Translations under genes and position numbers: made by a program
Notes under the pieces: generated by a model
What the model was told of the DNA's origin: nothing
The model's input: only the letters and a program-made list of their open reading frames with translations
The model's database searches: none
Part shown: piece by piece, positions 15,426 through 25,077 of the stretch
Layout: each line of letters starts with the position of its first letter
Numbering within the stretch: the stretch's first letter is position 1
NCBI RefSeq assembly: GCF_040227235.1
Contig: NZ_JBELNZ010000003.1
Coordinates: forward strand, 248,001-312,000
Length of the DNA stretch: 64,000 nt
Source: Parafrigoribacterium_A soli
GTDB taxonomy: Bacteria > Actinomycetota > Actinomycetes > Actinomycetales > Microbacteriaceae
Reading direction: 5' to 3'

Positions 15426-18400
15426 TCAGACCTTCAGGCCGAACGCGCTCTTGGCCTTTCGGAATGCGGCACGTGAGGCGGCATTCTTGCGCGGACCTGG
15501 GCGGTCAAGCTCTCGCCGGGCAGCCTTTGCGAGCTGCGTCCCCACCCGCGCGATCGCGCCCAGGGCCGCGGCAGCTGCGTCGTTGGGCGTCGCCACGGTC
15601 CAACGCTGCAGCGCCGTCGGAATCTGGGACGACAATTTCACATCGAGCTGACTCATCGATGCCGCCGCAGATCCGGGTCCCGCGGTTGCGACGACGTCGC
15701 TGGACGAGCCGCTCGTCCAGGCCGCGACGATGACGTCAGCGACTCCGTCGACGACACCATCGCCCGCGCGTTCGAGCAAGAGTGTCCATCCGCGCCCGCT
15801 CACTGATCGGATATGCTCGACCAATTCGTCCTGAACCAACGCTATAACCCGTGCGTCGAACGCCTCCTGGTCGGATTCCGCGTAGGCAGCCACAACCCGC
15901 TTCACCGTCGCCGGGTCGAGCGCTTCGTCGCCGACGACCGCGAACAGGGCGTCGATCGCCTCGTCCCGCTGCCCGACGAGGTCGTGCAACCACGCCCGCA
16001 ACGCCCCGTCAATCGCGTCGGTGGATTGCACCGCTACCGCCGCTGTCAGGGCGGGCGAGAGGTTGCCCACCGCCGCGGCAGCCGTGCGCGCATCCCCCTC
16101 TGAGAGAGCCGCGGCGGCGGCATTCTCGAGAACCGGGGCGAAGACGGGCGGCGCGGCGAGCGGCTCCATCGGACGTGCGAACTCGAGCACCTGATCCTTC
16201 GATATCTCGGCGGGATACCCCGCCAGCCATTGGGCGACGAGCAGCCTCACCGCCGGCTGCCAGGAGATGGAGCAAAGGGCAGCGATCCCTGCCGGGCGCA
16301 CTGCAGGGTAGGGCAGCAGAATGTTGGCGATGTTCTGCGCGACTGACTGCTGGCGCGCCACGGCCACGCCCGGCGCATCCAGCAGGACCTCCAGCGCGTC
16401 GAGGAGGTGCGCCGTCGTGCGGGTGAGACCGGATTCGAGGGACGCTGCCATCGCATCGGCCGACGCGGCACCATTGACAGTTCTGAGGAACGCTGGCAAC
16501 TTGCCCACCGCGATCGCCCGCACAGCGTCATCGTCGCTGCCGAGCATTCTCACCAAGGTGTCGATGAGGAGCTGACGATCTGTCGCTTGGAGCTCGTCGA
16601 GCGTCGAGACAATTAGGTCCCACTCCCGTTGCGGCGAGGACTGAGTGGTGTAGTTCTCGAAGGCCCTCGCGATGACTTCGACGACGGGCGATAGCTCAGC
16701 TGGAAACGCGCGAAGCGAGGCTGAAAGCGGCTCGGTGAAACCATCGATCCAACTGAATTGCTGTGTTCCGAGAGCCAACAGTTGCGCCACCGCGCGGGGA
16801 AGCGGCACCTTCTCGCCATCGACCGGACGGGTCCATTTGCTGCTGTGCTTGAGAGCGGCAAGCAGAACCGGCGCGCACCCGGCCAAGTAGTCTTCGTCCA
16901 CACCGTCCACGAAGTCATCGGTAGAAACCGAGTTGAGGGCGATGTCGAAGCCGAGTCCCGCGAGGGATTTCGGGTCGGTCAGGTCCATGGCGCTCAGCAC
17001 GTCGAACGCGACCGCGGAGCTGACCGAACCCGGCTCGCTGATCATCTTGCCGAGTACCTGGACCACAGTCGGGAGTGAGAGGCTACGCGCAGCCACCGGG
17101 GTGAGCCTTGCGACTGTCGCCCGGATATCCTCGGTGGCGTCCTGTTCGCGAGCGAGCACCTCGAGGTGCGCGCGTAGCGCTGCGGTCGCCACCGCAGAGT
17201 TCGAGGAGTCCGTCACGGCGGATCCGATCTGAGCCAACTGGGTGACGTCGCCGGAATGCCCCAAGAGAGCAAGCGCTGATTCAATGCGGCTGTTCATCTG
17301 GGCGGAGCCGCCGATGGCAGGGTCCATCGCAGGTCGGTTCTCAATGAGCGCCAGGCTCCAGGTGAGATCAGACTGGCCTCGGCCAAGAAGCACATCGAGG
17401 ATCGTCGTCCGTTGAGCCCCCGAAGCTGCAGCGGCGAGGCGCGACAGGCCTCGGACGGAGAGATCAGGTGCCGGTGCGCGCTTGACCGAGGTTGCGAAGG
17501 ATTCTGCGAGGCCGGGCATCCACTTCTCCGCGCTCGTCATAGCGGCGCCTCCGTCGAGCACGGTCAAGGCATTGCTGAGCTCTGGGCCGGTGAGTTCCTC
17601 GACGGTGGAGCGGACGAGAGCGAAGGCACCAGCGGCGTCCTCCTCTTCGGATGGCTCGTCGAGGTAGGCGAGGAAGTCCGCGGTGAGACCGTTGGTAAGG
17701 ATGGATCTCACCCGTCGCGCCGTGGCGCTTCCGACAGCTCGGTCGATTTCGTCCTGACCGAGGTAGATGAAGGGCAGGAGGTCGTCAACGTCCTCGACCC
17801 ATCCGGCGGTCCGAGCGACGTACGCCTCAAGCGCCTTGTACTCCGCCCCCTCCGGGTCACTGATACCGATCTTCTCAGCGATCGCTTTGGCAGTGTCATC
17901 TTCGGCATCTGCTCGGGCGACGTCCTCGATCCGGATGAGGAGCGGCGTGTCCGTGGCGAACACGCGGTAGAACCGAGGGAAATCGAGGCGTAGGACCGCG
18001 AGCCGGGCGAGCGCCTTCGGGTTACCGGTCACGGTTCCGTCCTTCATCGACTGGACGCCGGATCGTTGCTCGCGGAGGGTCGCCAAGCGGTAGTCCGCGA
18101 GGAAGGCGTTGACGAGGCGGATCACATGCCGCGGGTTCTTGACGCCGTCGTACACGAGCACCTGAATGATGGAGTCGAGATCCGGAGCGAGCTTGCCGAG
18201 GGTGGGATGCGGCGGCGATGTGAGGAGCTGTCGAGCGTAGGCGCGGAGGTCGGCGAAGGCGTGAGGCGGCATCTGCTGACGGTGCGTAAAAAGTCGGCTG
18301 AGGTACTCGGCCACGATCGCATCGTCACCATCTCCGACGCCCGCAAGCGACGGGCTCGACTCCCGGATCGCCCGCGCTATGACTTCCTCGTCAGCACTCA

Positions 18401-19280
18401 CGATGAATGCTGGCTGCCGCGCGCAGGTCAGTTGGAAGCTCCGGATGGCGTTGAGCGCGGGCAGGACGTCCTTCGCGCTCAGGCGGTCGACGTCGTCGAT
18501 CGCGATCACGATCTCTTCCGGGATCAGCTGAACGAGGTTGGCGAAGACCCGCTCGTATTCGTCTGCTGCTTCGACGCGGGGGCGGAGGCGGTTGACTATG
18601 CCGGGTTTGATCGCCGAGCCGAGCGCGGCCAGTCCGTGACCGCTCACCAGGCTGATGAGCACCGCAATGACCGGAGTTGCGGTTGCCACGGCAAGGAGAC
18701 CGATCAGCCAGGTCCAGATCTCCTGGGCGACCGGGACGCCGAACCCCAGAAGCACGACGAACAGGATGACAGTAACGACCGCCGCGAGGCCGCTAAGAGC
18801 GAGCGCACGGCGTGCGAGCGAACTGCCGATCTTTCCGACAAGCCGCGACAGCACTCGCACGGCGGGTGAGAGCCGCCAGTCGGTCAACTGATGGGTGGAC
18901 GAGTAGCTCAGGACCTCCAGCTCGGTCTCGATCTTATCGCGGCTGAGCAGCCTGGCTCGCTCGACGGCCTCGGCGAACGCGAATACGAAAGCCCGATGGA
19001 ACACGGGGATCTCGTGTCGCTCCGCCGATATCCGAAGCACCGTCCGGTCGCCTGCCAGCCTTCCCTCAAGGAGCCGGATGACGCTGCTCTTGCCGACACC
19101 GAAGCCGCCGAGCAGCCCGATCATCACCCGACCCTGGTTGAACCGGATGGCCGTCTCGAGGTTATTGGCGAGATCACGGTGTCCGAACGAATCGGCTTCT
19201 TCCGTGGAGACAGGAACGTCTGGAAAGAACCACGGCGTCCAGTCCGACTTGGCATCATCGGTGAGCATGTGAGACATCAT
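15426..19280 (-). CDS. KAP-family membrane P-loop NTPase with long helical C-terminus
   Basis: This 1284-residue protein has a KAP NTPase core: Walker A GGFGVGKSS (residues 58-66) and Walker B IVIAIDDVDRLS (257-268), with two transmembrane helices (about 160-182 and 189-213) inserted between them as in KAP proteins. KNPRHVIRLVNAFLADYR (about 390) resembles the family's sensor region. Residues from about 560 to 1230 are alanine-rich and helical, reminiscent of HEAT-like repeats. KAP proteins occur sporadically in bacteria, often on islands, and several are suspected or shown in antiviral defence; a role here is not proven. The gene stands alone between two weakly coding stretches. The start is uncertain: ATGs at 19280, 19277 and 19268 all lack strong ribosome sites. 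Confidence 0.8.
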   Translation of the reverse strand: MMSHMLTDDAKSDWTPWFFPDVPVSTEEADSFGHRDLANNLETAIRFNQGRVMIGLLGGFGVGKSSVIRLLEGRLAGDRTVLRISAERHEIPVFHRAFVFAFAEAVERARLLSRDKIETELEVLSYSSTHQLTDWRLSPAVRVLSRLVGKIGSSLARRALALSGLAAVVTVILFVVLLGFGVPVAQEIWTWLIGLLAVATATPVIAVLISLVSGHGLAALGSAIKPGIVNRLRPRVEAADEYERVFANLVQLIPEEIVIAIDDVDRLSAKDVLPALNAIRSFQLTCARQPAFIVSADEEVIARAIRESSPSLAGVGDGDDAIVAEYLSRLFTHRQQMPPHAFADLRAYARQLLTSPPHPTLGKLAPDLDSIIQVLVYDGVKNPRHVIRLVNAFLADYRLATLREQRSGVQSMKDGTVTGNPKALARLAVLRLDFPRFYRVFATDTPLLIRIEDVARADAEDDTAKAIAEKIGISDPEGAEYKALEAYVARTAGWVEDVDDLLPFIYLGQDEIDRAVGSATARRVRSILTNGLTADFLAYLDEPSEEEDAAGAFALVRSTVEELTGPELSNALTVLDGGAAMTSAEKWMPGLAESFATSVKRAPAPDLSVRGLSRLAAAASGAQRTTILDVLLGRGQSDLTWSLALIENRPAMDPAIGGSAQMNSRIESALALLGHSGDVTQLAQIGSAVTDSSNSAVATAALRAHLEVLAREQDATEDIRATVARLTPVAARSLSLPTVVQVLGKMISEPGSVSSAVAFDVLSAMDLTDPKSLAGLGFDIALNSVSTDDFVDGVDEDYLAGCAPVLLAALKHSSKWTRPVDGEKVPLPRAVAQLLALGTQQFSWIDGFTEPLSASLRAFPAELSPVVEVIARAFENYTTQSSPQREWDLIVSTLDELQATDRQLLIDTLVRMLGSDDDAVRAIAVGKLPAFLRTVNGAASADAMAASLESGLTRTTAHLLDALEVLLDAPGVAVARQQSVAQNIANILLPYPAVRPAGIAALCSISWQPAVRLLVAQWLAGYPAEISKDQVLEFARPMEPLAAPPVFAPVLENAAAAALSEGDARTAAAAVGNLSPALTAAVAVQSTDAIDGALRAWLHDLVGQRDEAIDALFAVVGDEALDPATVKRVVAAYAESDQEAFDARVIALVQDELVEHIRSVSGRGWTLLLERAGDGVVDGVADVIVAAWTSGSSSDVVATAGPGSAAASMSQLDVKLSSQIPTALQRWTVATPNDAAAAALGAIARVGTQLAKAARRELDRPGPRKNAASRAAFRKAKSAFGLKV

Positions 19281-19619
19281 CCCATCTGGATGCGACAGTT
19301 TGGGGATTCGTCGTGGTGCCCTTCACGAGCGCCGGCTTCGTCGAGTTGGCTATAGCGAGCGGCAAATCTTCTCGGTCCAAGTTGCGGCCTCCACCACGGC
19401 AAAGCTCTCAGAAAAATAACAGTTTCATAACTAGCGGTCCGTTACCTCACCGTTATATAGTTCAAGAGCGGAAGTTGTTTGCTGTGGCAGCTTCTGCGGA
19501 ATGTGATTGCAGGACACTCTTGGTGCAAGGGAGAGGGTCGGCTTCTAGCCTCTGAAGCCGGCCCTCAATCCTGTTAAGGCGACGAATTACTAGAGTTGTC
19601 CCATGCAGAGGGCTCCACG
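19281..19619. other. 339-bp intergenic region between NTPase gene and marR
   Basis: No gene is seen. It includes an unusually AT-rich patch (about 19405-19460, with AAAAATAACAGTTTCATAAC and TTATATAG) that could hold the minus-strand promoter of the NTPase gene. It also has a long hairpin, GAGGGTCGGCTTC against GAAGCCGGCCCTC (19533-19566, one G-T pair, 8-nt loop), without a T-tract on either strand. Confidence 0.5.
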
Positions 19620-20075
19620 ATGAAGCAGCGCGCCACGGCCGTCGCCGCCTGGGAAGCACTCTTCCGCGCACAGGTCTCCGTGATGCGCCGTCTCGGCGCT
19701 GACTTTCCGATCGACAATGTCTCATTCACCGAGTACGACGTGCTGTTCACGCTGTCGCGGCAGAGCGATCGGCGTCTCAGAATGCGCGACCTCAACCGTG
19801 ACATCCTGCTGACCCAGCCGAGCGTCAGCAGGCTCATCGACCGGCTTACGGCACGCGGACTCGTGGCGAAGCTGCCAGACCCGGATGACGCGAGAAGCAT
19901 CGTGGTGGAACTCACCGACCAGGGCTTCGAACTCTTCCGTCGCGCGGCCGTCGGCCACATCCGCTCGATCAACGAGAGGGTGGGTGGCGCGCTCAACCCA
20001 GACGAACTCGAGACGCTCACACGATTGTGCGACAAGCTGCGAGCGGGCGCTGCTCCCGGCGAGCAGGCCTGCTGA
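19620..20075 (+). CDS. MarR family transcriptional regulator
   Basis: This 151-residue MarR-type winged-helix protein has dimerisation helices at both ends and a central DNA-binding domain (about 40-110: FTEYDVLFTLS, MRDLNRDILLTQPSVSRLID with the recognition helix, then the wing LVAKLPDPDDARS). The ATG at 19620 has AGAGGG eight bases upstream; an in-frame TTG at 19596 is less likely. MarR proteins usually repress efflux or stress genes in response to phenolic or oxidative ligands. Its target is not clear: it converges on the gene at 20081 and has no divergent partner. Confidence 0.88.
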   Translation: MKQRATAVAAWEALFRAQVSVMRRLGADFPIDNVSFTEYDVLFTLSRQSDRRLRMRDLNRDILLTQPSVSRLIDRLTARGLVAKLPDPDDARSIVVELTDQGFELFRRAAVGHIRSINERVGGALNPDELETLTRLCDKLRAGAAPGEQAC

Positions 20076-20080
20076 ACTGC

Positions 20081-20989
20081 TCAGCTCGGCAGTTCCTTCG
20101 ACTTGATGCCGCGATACACCGCGCGCATTCGGCGTCGGGAGGTCGCGATCAGCCACAGCGCCCTCGGTGACCCGAGCAGGGCGCTCGCGACGGTGCCCGG
20201 GGACTGCCGGATGACCCGCAGTGACTGTGCGAGTCGGCGCTGCGGCGGACACTCGACGAGGGCGAGGAGCGTGCGAACGGCGGGACTGGCGCTCGGAACA
20301 CTCAGTCGCCAGCGCGCATAGACCTCGTTCGGCAGGGTGATCTCCCCCGCATCGAGGCCGAGGGCGCCGAGCAACGGCCGCATCGGTTCGACGGCGGCGA
20401 GCGCCTGCACGAGGGCAAGCAGTTCCTTGCGTTCCTGCGGCTTCAGCGCCAGTCGGAACTGCTCGATCAGGTAGCGATCGTAGCTGTGCTCCTTCGCGCT
20501 CCAGGATTGGGGTCCGAGCCGATCGTGCACGGCCATGATCACCATCGACAGGCGATCGAGAATCTGCACCTTCGTGCCGTGCAGCGTGAGCACCTGGCGC
20601 CGCGACCAGAGGATGGCGAAGGCGCGCTTCGGCTCGATGTAGAAGCCAGGGAAGGCGGTGTAAACGTCCAGCTTCACGACGTGATCCGGATGCTGCAGCA
20701 CGAGAACGACGCTCGGCAGCATGGCCGGCCGCCTGACCAGGGGCGAGAGCCGCCAACCGGATTCGAGCACCGCCGTCATGAAGTCGTCGAACGTCGCGAT
20801 GTCGACGATGACGGAGGCCGATCGCGAGAGGCGCGGTGAGATCAGGCCCTGTGCCGCGAATACCGGTCCACCCACGGCAAGCACGCGGATGCCGCGCTCA
20901 GCTGCCAGTTTCGCGACGAGCGCGAGCACGCGAGTTTTGTCGACGCGGATGCGCGCGACATCGTCCCCCTCTGGAAGGTCCGTGGACAT
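20081..20989 (-). CDS. Nucleotidyltransferase-like protein of unknown function
   Basis: This 302-residue protein starts at an ATG (20989) with GGAAGGAGG upstream. The N-terminal half (about 10-140: RVLAVGGPVFAAQGLI, SVIVDIATFDDFMTAVLESGW, VVKLDVYTAFPGFYIEPKRAF, TKVQILDRL) resembles minimal nucleotidyltransferase folds of the uncharacterised NTP_transf_5 type. These often have a GG motif followed by an acidic D-x-D-like strand; here the acidic residues are less regular. The C-terminal half is helical and basic. It lies five bases from the convergent marR stop and is divergent from nothing obvious. No pathway can be assigned, and the fold call is tentative. Confidence 0.55.
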   Translation of the reverse strand: MSTDLPEGDDVARIRVDKTRVLALVAKLAAERGIRVLAVGGPVFAAQGLISPRLSRSASVIVDIATFDDFMTAVLESGWRLSPLVRRPAMLPSVVLVLQHPDHVVKLDVYTAFPGFYIEPKRAFAILWSRRQVLTLHGTKVQILDRLSMVIMAVHDRLGPQSWSAKEHSYDRYLIEQFRLALKPQERKELLALVQALAAVEPMRPLLGALGLDAGEITLPNEVYARWRLSVPSASPAVRTLLALVECPPQRRLAQSLRVIRQSPGTVASALLGSPRALWLIATSRRRMRAVYRGIKSKELPS

Positions 20990-21036
20990 GAGACACAAAC
21001 CTCCTTCCCCTGCGCTCAGCGTACCGTCCCGACCCC

Positions 21037-21894
21037 TTAGTAGGCAGGGCGACCGCCCGTGATCGCCACGGCGCGCGCCGCCAGAGCGACGCCGGCATCC
21101 GCGGCTCGCTGGAGGTCGCGCGACCCCAGCCAACTCGCCAGGAAGCCGGCGGAGAAGGCGTCGCCGGCGCCAGTCGGATCGACGATCTCGACCGTGCTCG
21201 CGCGGGTGTAGCGGCAGTCCCGGTCGCGCTCGGCGACCATCACACCGGTCTCGCCCAGGGTGAGCGCTACCACGTCGAAACGTTCGCTCAGCGCCGAGGC
21301 CACCTCTTCGGGCTCATGGTGGCCCGTGAGCACGCGCCCCTCCTCGAGGTTCGGAAAGAGGATGGCGGCACCGGCGATCACATCGAGGAATCGATCGGCA
21401 CCGTAGTCGGCGATGAAGCCGGCCGAACCCGGGTCGACAGACACGGCCACCCCGCGGAAGGTCGCACGGTCGATGAGCCTCCGAAAGGACTGCGGATCGG
21501 CGCTCGCGAAGACGCTGTAACCGGAGAAGTGAACGAACGCGGCGGTGTCGAGCAGCGCATCCGTCACGTCGTCGGGACCGAGAGCGGCGTTGGCTCCACG
21601 TTCGGTGAGCATGGAACGGTTCTGGCCGTCGACGAGCACCACGATCGCGCCGGTGGGGAGAGACGGATGCGCCGCCAGGTGCGCTGTCCGCTCGACGTCA
21701 CCCTCGCCCACGAGCCCGACGAAGTCGACCCCGGCGCCGGCGACCCCGAGCCAGGCCGCGGCGTTCGCGGCCGAGCCACCGGGTCGATGCCGGATCGACG
21801 ATGGCGTGTCGGTGTCGACCCTGACCGGCCCGCTCGGAACGACCACGATGTCGTCGATGACATCACCGAAGACGACGATGCGCCGCCCGCTCAC
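21037..21894 (-). CDS. psuK: PfkB-family carbohydrate kinase, probable pseudouridine kinase
   Basis: This 285-residue ribokinase-type kinase has the N-terminal GDVIDDIVV strand, the GGSAANAAAWL motif (about 39-49) and the C-terminal DPTGAGDAFSAGFL signature (239-252), with catalytic base Asp245. It begins at a GTG one base after the psuG stop, so the pair is translationally coupled. With PsuG it would form the pseudouridine salvage route: the kinase makes pseudouridine 5'-phosphate, which PsuG splits to uracil and ribose 5-phosphate. PfkB specificity is hard to read from sequence alone; the assignment rests on the partner gene. Confidence 0.82.
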   Translation of the reverse strand: MSGRRIVVFGDVIDDIVVVPSGPVRVDTDTPSSIRHRPGGSAANAAAWLGVAGAGVDFVGLVGEGDVERTAHLAAHPSLPTGAIVVLVDGQNRSMLTERGANAALGPDDVTDALLDTAAFVHFSGYSVFASADPQSFRRLIDRATFRGVAVSVDPGSAGFIADYGADRFLDVIAGAAILFPNLEEGRVLTGHHEPEEVASALSERFDVVALTLGETGVMVAERDRDCRYTRASTVEIVDPTGAGDAFSAGFLASWLGSRDLQRAADAGVALAARAVAITGGRPAY

Positions 21895-21895
21895 G

Positions 21896-22816
21896 TCAGC
21901 CGTGACTCTTCAGCGCGCACCAGGCGGTCGCGATCTGGGCGGCGAGTCGCACGTTGTTGCGGGCGAGGTCGAGGTTGACCTCGAGACTGCGCCCCTCCGA
22001 TGCGCCGACGATGTAGCTCAGCAGGAACGGCGTGACGGCCTTGCCGTGCATGCCCGCCCGGTCCGCCGCGGCCAGTGCCTCGACCAGAACGCGGTCGTGC
22101 TCCTCCGGGTTCCACTGCTGCTCGTGGGGAACGGGGTTCGCAACGATGATGCCCTGGCCGTGACCCAGCTCATCCTGGCTCTTCATGATGGCGGCGACCT
22201 GCTCGGCCGAGTCGACCGACCAGTCCAGCTCGTGGGCAGACTCGCTCAGCCAGAAGCTCGGGAACCTCGTGGTTCGGTAGCCGACCACGGGAATGCTGAG
22301 GGTCTCCAGTCGCTCGAGCGTCGCCGCGATGTCGAGCACCGATTTCACGCCGGCGCTCACGACCGTGATCGGCGTGACCGCAAGGGTCGAGAGGTCGGCC
22401 GACTCGTCGAAGGTGCTGCTCGCGCCGCGATGCACTCCGCCGAGGCCGCCGGTCGCGAAGACGCGCACTCCGGCGAGGGCCGCGAGGTGCGCGGTCGCGG
22501 CGACAGTTGTTGCTCCGGATGCGCCTGCCGCGGCAAGGATCGGAAGGTCGCGAACGCTCGCCTTCGCCAGTTCCTCGTCCGCGATGCGGCGCACGCCCTC
22601 GGCATCCAGCCCGACGCGGGGGACGCCGTCGAGCACGGCGACCGTCGCGGGGGTGACTCCCGCATCCAGCAGTATCTGTTCGAACTCCTTCGCGGCCTCG
22701 AAGTTCCGGGGCCGCGGGAGCCCGTGGGAGATGATGGTGGACTCGAGTGCCACGACGGGACGGTGCTCGGCGAGGGCCAGAGCAACGGCGTCGGAGACGA
22801 TGATCGGTGAGGTCAT
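21896..22816 (-). CDS. psuG: Pseudouridine-5'-phosphate glycosidase
   Basis: This 306-residue protein contains ALESTIISHGLPRPRNFE (about 23-40), VAVLDGVPRVGL, ATGGLGGVHRG, VVSAGVKSVLDIAATLE with the catalytic lysine, and VVGYRTTRFPSFW, all characteristic of PsuG/IndA. The enzyme reversibly cleaves the C-glycosidic bond of pseudouridine 5'-phosphate and requires Mn2+ in the E. coli homologue. The ATG at 22816 gives the usual length, although the ribosome site is weak. It is divergent from the drug exporter at 22972 and is the first gene of the psuG-psuK pair. Confidence 0.93.
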   Translation of the reverse strand: MTSPIIVSDAVALALAEHRPVVALESTIISHGLPRPRNFEAAKEFEQILLDAGVTPATVAVLDGVPRVGLDAEGVRRIADEELAKASVRDLPILAAAGASGATTVAATAHLAALAGVRVFATGGLGGVHRGASSTFDESADLSTLAVTPITVVSAGVKSVLDIAATLERLETLSIPVVGYRTTRFPSFWLSESAHELDWSVDSAEQVAAIMKSQDELGHGQGIIVANPVPHEQQWNPEEHDRVLVEALAAADRAGMHGKAVTPFLLSYIVGASEGRSLEVNLDLARNNVRLAAQIATAWCALKSHG

Positions 22817-22971
22817 GGTCTCGTCATCGTAGCCGCGAACCTCGCCAATGTTCGCCTGTGGCGATATGCGGCCTCTGAGTGCCAGAATCGGCCGAATCTG
22901 TCGTCTAAGCGGTGTAACTTTGCACCCCTGCGCAACAATTGCGCTCCCTACTTTTTGTGTATTGAGGACGA

Positions 22972-24936
22972 ATGTCAGCATCAACCTCCGTGTCTGCGCC
23001 ACCTGCTTCGACGGGTGCCGCGGCAGTGATGTCGCACCGCCAGATCCTGCTCGTGATTTTCGGGCTCATGGCGGGGATGTTCCTCTCCGCGCTCGACCAG
23101 ACGGTCGTGGGAACGGCGATCCGCACCATCGGCGATGACCTGCACGGCCTCAGCCTTCAGGCCTGGGTGACCACGGCGTACCTCATCGTCTCCACGATCA
23201 GCACGCCCATTTACGGCAAGCTCTCCGACATCTTCGGCCGGCGCCCGCTGTTCCTCTTCGCCATCGGCATCTTCATCCTCGGTTCGATCATGTCGTCGTT
23301 CTCGACGTCGATGGTCGAACTCGCCGGATTCCGTGCGCTGCAGGGCCTCGGCGCCGGAGGCCTCATGTCGATGCCGCTCGCCATCATGGGCGACATGCTC
23401 GCCCCGCGCGAGCGCGCCAAGTATCAGGGCTACTTCCTCGCCGTCTTCGGCGTCTCCAGCGTGCTCGGCCCGCTCATCGGCGGAGTCTTCGCCGGAACCG
23501 ACCAGATCCTCTGGATCGCCGGATGGCGCTGGGTGTTCCTGATCAACGTTCCGATCGGCATCGCGGCGCTCGGCATGGTCCTCAAGTTCCTTCACCTGCC
23601 CAAGATTCACGGAACGTCTGTTCGCATCGACTGGTGGGGCGCGACCGCGGTCATCGTCGGACTCGTTCCGCTGCTCCTCATCGCCGAAGAGGGCCAGACC
23701 TGGGGCTGGACCAGCCCGGCCGCCATCCTGTGCTACGCCATCGGTGTCGCGGGGATCATCGCGTTCATCCTGATCGAGATCCGGATGAAGGACGACGCGC
23801 TCATCCCGATCAAACTCTTCCACTCGCAGACCTTCTCTATGGCGACGATCATCGGTGTGCTCGTCGGCTTCGGAATGTTCGGCGCGATGATGACGCTGCC
23901 GCTGTACCTCCAGATCGTTCTCGGGTCCACTCCCACCGAGAGCGGATTCCAGATGCTCCCGATGATCCTCGGACTCATGATCGCCTCGATAGGCTCGGGC
24001 CAGCTGATCGCCCGAAACGGCAAGTACCGAATGTTCCCCATCCTCGGTACCGGGCTGATGGCAGCCGGCTTCCTCTACCTCAGTTTCTTGCAGTACAACT
24101 CGCCGTTCCTGTTCGTGGCGGGCGGAATGCTGCTCATCGGCCTCGGGCTCGGCCAGCTCATGCAGACGCTCACCATCGCCAGCCAGAACGCCGTCGGCCT
24201 TCGTGACATGGGCGTGGCCACGAGCGCCTCGACGTTCTTCCGCCAGATCGGTGGAACGCTGGGTACCGCCGTCATGCTGTCGCTGCTGTTCACGATCATG
24301 CCGCTGAACATCCAGACGTCCCTGTCGGATACGCCGACCCTGCGCAGCGCCCTGAATGCAGCGACGACGCCCAGCGTGGCAACCGCGCCCGAGAACAAGG
24401 CCATCATGGACCTGATCTACACGAAGATCGTCACCGGGGTCGAGAACGGCGCCCAGCAGGGGGCACACGCCGCCGGGGTTCAGGCTCTCGTAGCCCAGGG
24501 CGTGCCGCAGGATGTGGCCGACGCGAAGGTTCCGGCCCAGCCGCTGGACTTCTCGAACGCGAAGGTGCGCAGCCAGGTTCTCGACAAGGCGACCCCCACG
24601 ATCGCCAAGAAGCTCAGCGAAGCGAAGGGCGACTCGTCTGTCGGCGGCAGCAGCGCAATCAACGACACCTCGTTCCTGAAGGGCGCGGATGTGAGGCTCG
24701 CGAAACCGTTCCTCACCGGATTCACCCAGTCCACCATCCTGATCTACTGGCTCGCCTTCGGGGTCGTGTTGCTCGCCTTCGTGCTCGCCCTGTTCTTCAA
24801 GACTCCACCGCTCAGGGCGAAGTCGGCGCTGCAGGAGGCCGCGGACGACGCGCACGCGGCGAACGCGCAGGCCGAGACCGACGCGGCGGACGAAGCCGAC
24901 CGCGACGCAGAGGGCGAGCGCGCGCTCACCCACTAG
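22972..24936 (+). CDS. DHA2 (EmrB/QacA-type) MFS multidrug exporter with large periplasmic-side loop
   Basis: This 654-residue membrane protein has 14 predicted helices. Motif A appears as GKLSDIFGRRPLF and motif C-like SSVLGPLIGG as in proton-driven drug antiporters; LDQTVVGTAI in helix 1 is the DHA2 motif D. A hydrophilic stretch of about 150 residues (roughly 440-590, including LSDTPTLRSALNAATTP) separates the last two helices, a layout found in a subset of actinobacterial exporters. The C-terminus is an Ala/Asp/Glu-rich cytoplasmic tail. GAGGA precedes the ATG. No regulator is adjacent except the distant MarR; substrate unknown. Confidence 0.88.
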   Translation: MSASTSVSAPPASTGAAAVMSHRQILLVIFGLMAGMFLSALDQTVVGTAIRTIGDDLHGLSLQAWVTTAYLIVSTISTPIYGKLSDIFGRRPLFLFAIGIFILGSIMSSFSTSMVELAGFRALQGLGAGGLMSMPLAIMGDMLAPRERAKYQGYFLAVFGVSSVLGPLIGGVFAGTDQILWIAGWRWVFLINVPIGIAALGMVLKFLHLPKIHGTSVRIDWWGATAVIVGLVPLLLIAEEGQTWGWTSPAAILCYAIGVAGIIAFILIEIRMKDDALIPIKLFHSQTFSMATIIGVLVGFGMFGAMMTLPLYLQIVLGSTPTESGFQMLPMILGLMIASIGSGQLIARNGKYRMFPILGTGLMAAGFLYLSFLQYNSPFLFVAGGMLLIGLGLGQLMQTLTIASQNAVGLRDMGVATSASTFFRQIGGTLGTAVMLSLLFTIMPLNIQTSLSDTPTLRSALNAATTPSVATAPENKAIMDLIYTKIVTGVENGAQQGAHAAGVQALVAQGVPQDVADAKVPAQPLDFSNAKVRSQVLDKATPTIAKKLSEAKGDSSVGGSSAINDTSFLKGADVRLAKPFLTGFTQSTILIYWLAFGVVLLAFVLALFFKTPPLRAKSALQEAADDAHAANAQAETDAADEADRDAEGERALTH

Positions 24937-25077
24937 CGTCGGATCTTTACCACCCATCGCGCGACGACGCTCACCGCGTACTGCCAGATTTGGCTCGATC
25001 GCGCCTGCGGAACCCCGGAATCCTCCGCAGCGTGGACCTCAACACGATCCTGCAGGGCCGCTAGCCCTCATGCGGTC

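Noticed and set aside
14168..19280. Interpreting padR-NTPase-marR as a complete defence island
   Set aside because: Only the NTPase has any defence link; the regulators are of common types and there are no nuclease, toxin or known defence partners.
22981..24957. 658-codon minus-strand frame opposite the DHA2 exporter
   Set aside because: The composition is Arg/Glu/His-rich with no motifs, as expected of the antisense of a GC-rich membrane-protein gene. The plus strand has all exporter motifs and a ribosome site.
24993..25064. Possible protein end (VDLNTILQGR, stop) before the terminator at 25078
   Set aside because: The frame looks coding for about 20 residues only, has no start or recognisable family and may be chance or a remnant too short to call.
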